A stretch of 52,014 nucleotides of DNA. It comes from CAZQNF01 sp964403325 (GTDB taxonomy: Bacteria; Patescibacteriota; Patescibacteriia; Magasanikbacterales; GWA2-37-8). The stretch is taken from assembly GCA_964403325.1 (NCBI GenBank), contig CAYOFO010000002.1, forward strand, positions 1 to 52,014, in the 5' to 3' direction. Made by a program: the position numbers and the translations under genes. Below the pieces are notes generated by a model. That model did not search any database, was not told the DNA's origin, and saw only the letters and a list, made by a program, of their open reading frames with translations. Below are positions 47,149 through 52,014 of this stretch, in pieces (positions within the stretch are counted from its first letter, which is position 1; each line of letters begins with the position of its first letter).

Positions 47149-47923
47149 ATCAGAATTCTCACCTATTTTTCTACAGGATGGGTTGTGTGGTAGAGAGGTG
47201 GCAGAGCAGGCCGAAAAGGCGTTGGCAATTTTAAAAGAATATGAGAAAGGCGAAATAAATTTTACCCCAGATTTTAGAAATGCTCTTGGGGCTGAAACAA
47301 TTCAGTTTGTAACTTTTGTTTGTCTGGGGTCTGTTCCGCACAAAGAACAACTGCGCTCTGATTTAGCTAAGACAAAATTTTTTTCAAGTTATCTAAAAAC
47401 AGCAAAAGATCTATTTGAAAAATTTAAGGCACAAGGATTAAAAACCAGATTCACCCTGTTTTTGCCCGATGTTGAACCGGTGAGAACTTGGGGTTGGCAG
47501 GTAAATCAAGAAGAAATAACCACGGCTTGCCAGCGCATGGTCACCAAGTTTTCGCCGCGTTTGCCGGAAAATTGGAATCTAAAACTCTGGTCAGAAGTTG
47601 AGTTTTCTCAAGAGCCGGGCCGAGGATCGTATGGTGAATCGTTAAACTGGGTGCGACAAAATGCTCCGGAAGATATTTTAAATCCGGAAACGGAATTCTT
47701 GAGAGATTTTGGGGTGCAGTTTCCAGAAATACTCCTCAGAGGAACTCCAGAAAGCGTGGCTAAAAAACAGTTGGCAGCGTATGCTGATGAGGGTCGTGTT
47801 TTACAACAGTATTTTCCTCAAGCCATCTTGCTTCAAGCAGATACTCCAGTGAATCGAAAAGATGCTATGTTTATGCTGCTACGATCTCGGGCATTACCTA
47901 TAGCCCATCCATTTATTAGGTAA
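47141..47923 (+). CDS. Hypothetical protein, second of an unrecognised paralogous pair
   Basis: A 260-residue soluble protein starting at ATG 47141, eight bases before the previous stop, so the two are translated together. Distant similarity to the first copy covers the whole length: LGAETIQFVTFVCLGSVPHK, KTRFTLFLPDVEPVRTWGWQ, WNLKLWSEVEFSQEPGRGSY, EILLRGTPESVAKKQLAAYA and the end QAILLQADTPVNRKDAMFML, LPIAHPFIR. The divergence suggests different substrates or a heterodimer. No catalytic motif is known to me. The gene ends convergent to the riboflavin kinase gene. Confidence 0.72.
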   Translation: MFRSEFSPIFLQDGLCGREVAEQAEKALAILKEYEKGEINFTPDFRNALGAETIQFVTFVCLGSVPHKEQLRSDLAKTKFFSSYLKTAKDLFEKFKAQGLKTRFTLFLPDVEPVRTWGWQVNQEEITTACQRMVTKFSPRLPENWNLKLWSEVEFSQEPGRGSYGESLNWVRQNAPEDILNPETEFLRDFGVQFPEILLRGTPESVAKKQLAAYADEGRVLQQYFPQAILLQADTPVNRKDAMFMLLRSRALPIAHPFIR

Positions 47924-47982
47924 ATGCAGGAAAAATTCTTAGAAAATTGAGTTAAAGCAGAGTCGCTGAAAAAAGTATGCAA

Positions 47983-48345
47983 TTATTGAAATTTTTTAAA
48001 ATTCGCTATATCCTGCTCAATCTGTTTTTTCAATTCTTCTTTGTCCTTAAAGTGAATTTCTCCGCGCAAAAAATCTTTTACCGTGACAGTAATTTTTTGG
48101 CCGTACAAATCACCGGAAAAATTCATTAAATGTACTTCCAGGCAATCAGCTTTTGATAACGAATTATGTCCGTAGTATAGGAGTCCGGTATAATTTTTAG
48201 TATCAATCATTGTTTGGCAAACATATAAACCTCGAGCCATTTTTTGCGACTCAGCAAGATGAATATCTAAATTCGCGGTTGGTGCACCCAAGTTTTTGCC
48301 TTGGTTTAAACCGTGGTGAACAGTACCGGTAATAATAGTCGACAT
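47983..48345 (-). CDS. Stand-alone riboflavin kinase domain
   Basis: Riboflavin kinase makes FMN from riboflavin and ATP; in most bacteria it is fused to FAD synthetase as RibF. This 120-residue protein has only the kinase barrel: GKNLGAPTANLDIHL with the PTAN substrate/Mg motif (22-25), GLYVCQTMIDTKNYTGLLYY, CLEVHLMNFSGDLYGQKITV and the end FLRGEIHFKDKEELKKQIEQD. All family landmarks are there, so it should be active, with FAD synthetase absent or encoded elsewhere. It is convergent with the paralog pair and divergent from the PfkB kinase. Confidence 0.88.
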   Translation of the reverse strand: MSTIITGTVHHGLNQGKNLGAPTANLDIHLAESQKMARGLYVCQTMIDTKNYTGLLYYGHNSLSKADCLEVHLMNFSGDLYGQKITVTVKDFLRGEIHFKDKEELKKQIEQDIANFKKFQ

Positions 48346-48504
48346 ACAGAGATATTTTACATCAAAAAATGAAATGTGGTTGAGAAATAGTTTTGGTTGG
48401 GTTAAGTTGATTGGCGATGATTGGTTGGAGTTAGTCGGGTGGAGTAGTTAAATGGACAAAACAGGGGTTTTTTGTTATCGTTCAGACGTTTATGTCTATC
48501 TTTT
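48346..48504. other. Divergent spacer between the riboflavin kinase and PfkB genes
   Basis: This 159-base spacer is G/T-rich, with no clear -10/-35 pair. A 31-codon frame at 48451 overlaps the PfkB start and does not look coding. Confidence 0.4.
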
Positions 48505-49449
48505 ATGTCCATTCTCATTTCAAGTTCGCTCGCGTACGATAATGTGATGACGTTTCCGGGCAGTTTTAAAGATTATCTCCTGGCCGACCAGCAGCATATT
48601 TTAAGCGTTTCCTTCTCGGTTGACCGTTTAAAGCGTAGTTTTGGCGGCGTAGGCGGAAACATTGCCTATACAACCAAACTCTTGGGAGCAGACCCTCTTT
48701 TGGTTTCGGTGCTGGGAAAAGATGGCGATGATTATTTGCAGTATCTTAAGAAATTGGGTATTAACACAGAATATATTACCAAAGATACAGAGAGATTTAC
48801 GGCTACAGCCTATATTACTACGGACCGGGATGCCAATCAAATTACGGCTTTTTACAATGGGCCGCTCGATTTGGGCAAAGACTTTAGTATGCAAAATATT
48901 AAAACTAACGTTGCTGTCGCCCTAGTTACGGTAAATGAACGAGCTACGATGATAAAACATATTGCCGAATGTAAACAGCTCGGCATGAAAACCATATTTG
49001 ATCCAGGCCAACAGTTATCAGCGCTTACGGCAGAGGAATTGCAACAAATGATACAATGCGCGGATTTTGTGGTTGGAAATGATTACGAAATGAAACTGAT
49101 TCAAGAAAGAACAGGTTGGAGCGAAAGCAAAATTTTGGATCAATGTGAAGTCATGATTACGACTCTGGGCGAACGTGGTTCGCTTATAGAGCAAAAAGGA
49201 AAAGAAAAAATGCTGGTCGACGCCTGCAAACCGAGCAAGATTGATGACCCTACAGGCGCCGGCGACGCGTACCGAGCGGGATTTTTTGTGGGTTATGAAA
49301 AAGGGTTTGATTTAAAGACCTGCGCCCAAATGGGCAGCACGGCCGCGAGTTATGTGGTCGAAAAAACCGGAACACAAGAACATTATTTTACTGTGCAGGA
49401 ATTTTGTGAGCGTTACGAAAAATCGTATCAAGAGAATCTGGCTTTGTAA
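48505..49449 (+). CDS. PfkB-family carbohydrate/nucleoside kinase
   Basis: A 314-residue ribokinase-fold enzyme that phosphorylates sugars or nucleosides with ATP. It has the glycine-rich substrate lid region SFGGVGGNIAYTTKLLGADP, the strand PLLVSVLGKDGDDYLQYLKKLG, and the catalytic motif D247-DPTGAGD-254, with D254 as base. The glycine-rich part and missing sugar-specific residues resemble the adenosine-kinase-like subgroup found in archaea and CPR bacteria. The start ATG 48505 gives the usual SSSLAYDNV opening. No neighbours reveal the substrate. Confidence 0.92.
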   Translation: MSILISSSLAYDNVMTFPGSFKDYLLADQQHILSVSFSVDRLKRSFGGVGGNIAYTTKLLGADPLLVSVLGKDGDDYLQYLKKLGINTEYITKDTERFTATAYITTDRDANQITAFYNGPLDLGKDFSMQNIKTNVAVALVTVNERATMIKHIAECKQLGMKTIFDPGQQLSALTAEELQQMIQCADFVVGNDYEMKLIQERTGWSESKILDQCEVMITTLGERGSLIEQKGKEKMLVDACKPSKIDDPTGAGDAYRAGFFVGYEKGFDLKTCAQMGSTAASYVVEKTGTQEHYFTVQEFCERYEKSYQENLAL

Positions 49450-49587
49450 AAAATAGAAAGCTTGGAGAAAGCGCTCTCTGGGCAAGTGGGCTGGCTGCAG
49501 GATTGGGGGTAAAAGATTAAGCCTTGATAGACCTGCACTTTTAAATATGAATTTACTCCTGCGCACGGGAGGGTATAATCTTTTTTT

Positions 49588-50043
49588 ATGAAACCAGGCA
49601 TTGATTATATTGGACTGACGGTTGTTTTTTGTTGCTATGACGGCAAAGGAAAATTTCTTTTGCAGCAGCGTGGTGTAAAGTGTCGGGATGAACAGGGTTT
49701 TTGGGAATTTGGCGGTGGCCAGATTGAGTTTGGGGAAACAGTTGAGGCAGCAGTGTTGCGGGAAATGAGGGAGGAAATAGGGGTTTCCGGGTCTGTTATA
49801 GAAGCTTTGCCACCACTTAGCCTTTTGCGTGAAGATAAGGGTATAAAAAAACACTGGCTACTTTTTCCGTTTATTATTTTAGTGGATCCTAAAGATGTGG
49901 TCGTTAATGAACCGCCAGAAAAAATTGCAGCCGTGGATTGGTTTAGGTGGGAAGATTTTCCACAACCATTGCATCCAGGGGATGTTTTATTGTTGGAAAA
50001 GTACAAATGGTATTTTGAGAAATTAGTGAAAAACAATATATGA
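49588..50043 (+). CDS. Nudix hydrolase, first of a tandem pair
   Basis: A 151-residue Nudix protein. GLTVVFCCYDGKGKFLLQQR leads to the Nudix box with FGGGQIEFGETVEAAVLREM and REMREEIGV, in full agreement with G-x5-E-x7-RE-x2-EE-x-G. An NTP-pyrophosphohydrolase or sugar-nucleotide role is possible. The gene's stop overlaps the start of the next gene by four bases (ATGA at 50040-50043). The two proteins share long identical stretches at the N-terminus (MKPG-DYIGL, CCYDG and CRDEQG-WEFGGGQIEFGET), so they arose by a recent duplication. Confidence 0.93.
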   Translation: MKPGIDYIGLTVVFCCYDGKGKFLLQQRGVKCRDEQGFWEFGGGQIEFGETVEAAVLREMREEIGVSGSVIEALPPLSLLREDKGIKKHWLLFPFIILVDPKDVVVNEPPEKIAAVDWFRWEDFPQPLHPGDVLLLEKYKWYFEKLVKNNI

Positions 50044-50489
50044 AACCGGGAGTAGATTATATCGGTCTTAGCGTGGTATTTTGCTGTTATGATGGCAATG
50101 GTAAATTTTTCTTGCAGAAACGGGGGCAGAAATGCCGCGATGAGCAGGGTAAATGGGAGTTTGGCGGCGGGCAAATTGAGTTTGGGGAAACGATTGAAGC
50201 AGCTGTAATACGCGAAATGAAAGAAGAAAATGATGCGACTGGAAAGATTTTGGAAACTTTACCGCCACAGGCCTTGTTTCGAGAAAGTAATGGGGTAAAA
50301 ACTCATTGGATGCTATTTCCATTTATCCTATTGGTTAATCCTGAGGAAATAAAACTTAACGAACCGGAAAAATTTGACGGGAGCGGCTGGTTTGAAATTA
50401 GGAATTTCCCTATCCCACTTCACCCGGGTGTAGTACAATTATTAAAAGTTTATGAATCGTATTTTTTTAAGTACAAGCTTCATGAGTAA
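50040..50489 (+). CDS. Nudix hydrolase, second of a tandem pair, with altered box
   Basis: A 149-residue paralog of the preceding Nudix protein. The box reads FGGGQIEFGETIEAAVIREM followed by KEENDATG, so the glutamates that bind metal are kept but the conserved glycine after EE-x is aspartate. Activity may therefore be changed. The rest (RESNGVKTHWMLFPFILLVN) follows the first copy closely. Translation is coupled through ATGA. Confidence 0.9.
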   Translation: MKPGVDYIGLSVVFCCYDGNGKFFLQKRGQKCRDEQGKWEFGGGQIEFGETIEAAVIREMKEENDATGKILETLPPQALFRESNGVKTHWMLFPFILLVNPEEIKLNEPEKFDGSGWFEIRNFPIPLHPGVVQLLKVYESYFFKYKLHE

Positions 50490-50540
50490 TAGTATTTTTA
50501 CTTGTTTATCATAATAAGCACATTTTTAAAACTAAATTAT

Positions 50541-51257
50541 ATGAAAAAATTTTTCGTTTTTGTTTTGAGTCTTGTCCTGCTTGTTCCAATGCTGGCACAA
50601 GCTGATAGTATGCCTGACGGCTATCATCCAATAGATAATTATTTTATTTTGCAAAACGCTCAAAAATATCCTGAATATAACTTTTATATAACAGGAGATT
50701 TTCATGGTCGAGTTAGAAGTGAGTTGTTAACAACTACCTCAACTCAATTTTCGGATGTTACAGGCGGAAACTTTATTGCTGTAAAAAAGACAGATGTAAA
50801 TAAGCTTGCATCTGGAGCTGTAAAAAATTGTGATGAGTGTGGCGATAATTGGTTTGAACTACCAACGAATGCTAAATACATCCTTAACTCCAACATGATT
50901 TTTATTTTTGAAGGTAGTGTCTCTGGTGAAAACCAAACCACCAGTCGAACATATACGGTAGCGATCGATGGAATTGCTGGAAATACCTTAAAGGCTCACT
51001 TGGTAGATCAAACTTCTCAGAATGCTGAGCAAAAACCCTCGATAGATATAGTAAAAATTCCTACTACTTCATTAAATCAGCCAACTACATCTAATTCAAT
51101 AAATCCAATTCCTAGTTCAGGAACTGTGGCTACTACTTCCGAGGTTATACATTTTTCCATACCAAAATCTTCTTTAAATTCTATTTTGGTTAGTTTGGTG
51201 GTTATGTTTTTGGGAGCTGTGGGAATTGTGGTTATTTCAAGAACATGGAAGAAATAA
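50541..51257 (+). CDS. Secreted or cell-surface hypothetical protein with C-terminal anchor
   Basis: A 238-residue protein starting at ATG 50541 with a signal peptide (KKFFVFVLSLVLLVPMLAQA). The mature domain (about 21-155) has HPIDNYFILQNAQKYPEYNF, CDECGD as a possible metal or disulfide site and AVDGIAGN-like strands. A Thr/Ser/Pro-rich linker follows (about 160-205) and then a C-terminal membrane helix (SILVSLVVMFLGAVGIVVIS) with a basic tail. This is the layout of a surface protein held by its C-terminus, similar to the lamin-tail protein at 17110. I do not recognise the domain. The next gene overlaps its end. Confidence 0.75.
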   Translation: MKKFFVFVLSLVLLVPMLAQADSMPDGYHPIDNYFILQNAQKYPEYNFYITGDFHGRVRSELLTTTSTQFSDVTGGNFIAVKKTDVNKLASGAVKNCDECGDNWFELPTNAKYILNSNMIFIFEGSVSGENQTTSRTYTVAIDGIAGNTLKAHLVDQTSQNAEQKPSIDIVKIPTTSLNQPTTSNSINPIPSSGTVATTSEVIHFSIPKSSLNSILVSLVVMFLGAVGIVVISRTWKK

Positions 51258-51544
51258 AATATCTTGTTTTTACACTTCTCACAGAAGTATCGCTGGCTGT
51301 TTGTTTGCTGCGATCTTTCAATTGGAAACAAGTGTTTTTGATTACGGTTTTGGTAAACATGGTTTCGCATCCGATAGCTTGGTTTCTTATTTTTTACGGC
51401 TGGAGTTGGTGGTGGCTGGAGTTAGGGGTAGCTTTATTTGAAGGATTGCTCTTTGTAATTATTTTTCCATCAAACAGAATTCGCGCTGGTTTGGTGGCAA
51501 TTTTTATGAATATAGTGAGCGCAGTTTTAGGGTTGCTTATTTAG
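51245..51544 (+). CDS. Small hypothetical membrane protein
   Basis: A 99-residue protein with three or four hydrophobic helices (VFTLLTEVSLAVCLLRSF, VFLITVLVNMVSHPIAWFLI, WLELGVALFEGLLFVIIF and GLVAIFMNIVSAVLGLLI). It overlaps the end of the preceding gene by 13 bases in another frame, suggesting coupling. No motif is recognised. It is 19 bases before the next gene, a larger membrane protein. Confidence 0.75.
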   Translation: MEEIKYLVFTLLTEVSLAVCLLRSFNWKQVFLITVLVNMVSHPIAWFLIFYGWSWWWLELGVALFEGLLFVIIFPSNRIRAGLVAIFMNIVSAVLGLLI

Positions 51545-51563
51545 AATTAATGATCGTGCAAAT

Positions 51564-52014
51564 ATGCTAACAGTATTTCTCGTTATTTATTTTTCCCTGC
51601 TCTTGTTTTTTGCAGTAAAAAATTTTAAAGCAGCTCTAGGAATTTTTATTCTTTCTCTGCCTACTTACTTAGTCCGTTTTCATATTGGAGGGTTTCCTTC
51701 TACCATGCTCGAGGTTGGGTTTGCGGCGCTCGCCTTGGGTTGGGTTGGGCGTTACGCCAAAATTGATTATAAAAATATTGCGGAGGTTGCGAAAAAGTAT
51801 CCGCTATTTTTTGTACTGCTTACTATTTTTTTTCTGTCGTCGGTCGTGGGAGTTATGATAAGTGGAGAAGTTGTGCCGGCTCTGGGTATTTGGCGAGCCT
51901 ATTTTTTGGAGCCAATGGTTTTCTTTTTGATTTTGCTTGGTCGGCGTGAGAGCTTTACCAAAGACGATATTATTTGGATGCTGGGATTATCAACACTATC
52001 TATTACGTATTACA
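51564..52014 (+). CDS. O-antigen-ligase-like membrane protein, cut by the window end
   Basis: An open frame starts at ATG 51564 (MLTVFLVIYFSLLLFFAVKN) and runs to the last base without a stop, giving at least 150 residues. It shows several membrane helices and the sequence ALGIWRAYFLEPMVFFLILL, with a conserved arginine and the L-E-P pattern near the third or fourth helix. This resembles the beginning of O-antigen ligase (WaaL/Wzy-like) proteins that attach or polymerise surface glycans. The part with the large periplasmic loop is outside the window, so the call is tentative. Confidence 0.62.
   Translation, partial: MLTVFLVIYFSLLLFFAVKNFKAALGIFILSLPTYLVRFHIGGFPSTMLEVGFAALALGWVGRYAKIDYKNIAEVAKKYPLFFVLLTIFFLSSVVGVMISGEVVPALGIWRAYFLEPMVFFLILLGRRESFTKDDIIWMLGLSTLSITYY

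Noticed and set aside
48451..48546. A 31-codon frame before PfkB
   Set aside because: It overlaps the PfkB start in another frame, with no conservation or ribosome binding site.
1..52014. CRISPR arrays, transposase genes and insertion sequence ends
   Set aside because: No regularly spaced repeats, transposase or terminal repeats with target duplications were seen by eye.

Overview
This window looks like the replication-origin neighbourhood of a small-genome, AT-leaning bacterium, most likely a member of the Patescibacteria (Candidate Phyla Radiation). The exact lineage cannot be fixed from the sequence. The case rests on several things: tight gene packing; most starts preceded by A/T runs instead of a Shine-Dalgarno site; a housekeeping origin block (rpmH-rnpA-yidD divergent from dnaA-dnaN); a membrane pyrophosphatase; a class A penicillin-binding protein with an Ig-like tail; lamin-tail, YHYH and DedA-PAP2 proteins; and many short secreted or membrane proteins of unknown function. 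The standard bacterial code fits: TGA is used as a stop, for example at the end of the first metal-transporter permease.

Layout. Positions 1-5051 carry hppA, a small KOW/SH3-like protein, trigger factor and two small genes, closed by clear terminators. Positions 5072-6109 hold yidD, rnpA and rpmH on the minus strand behind a near-consensus promoter. Positions 6365-9605 are the putative oriC: DnaA-box clusters lie upstream of dnaA, between dnaA and dnaN, and after dnaN. Positions 9661-9963 contain a structured leader RNA with mutually exclusive hairpins ending in a strong terminator. Then come dksA-like, lspA and comM. Positions 12561-20238 form a cell-envelope block: two minus-strand genes and, from overlapping divergent promoters, a PBP1-type enzyme and a large lamin-tail/OB-fold surface protein.

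Positions 20298-28021 are the most accessory-looking part. Two tRNA-Ser genes flank a kinase-like gene split by a -1 frameshift, a DUF218 protein and a 2H-phosphoesterase-like protein. Next to the second tRNA is an unusual restriction-modification operon: a nuclease-methylase fusion, a HEPN-domain protein and a specificity subunit, with no helicase HsdR. Positions 28098-32867 carry xthA and a metal ABC transporter with a perfect palindromic operator at its start site, a binding protein with manganese-type ligands and two tandem permeases.

The rest (32895-52014) is a dense plus-strand run. It includes a YHYH protein, a MacB/FtsX-type ABC exporter, a lipase-like hydrolase, CYTH, RadC, tandem membrane proteins, cyclophilin, Nudix enzymes, DedA-PAP2, a TrpR-like regulator followed by a palindrome, a leader RNA and an unrecognised paralogous gene pair, a stand-alone riboflavin kinase domain, a PfkB sugar/nucleoside kinase, and a truncated O-antigen-ligase-like protein at the window edge.

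The best candidates for undescribed biology are the switch-like RNA at 9690-9963, the nuclease-methylase/HEPN/specificity operon, the leader-controlled paralog pair at 46138-47923, and the kinase-like gene with a slippery-site frameshift.
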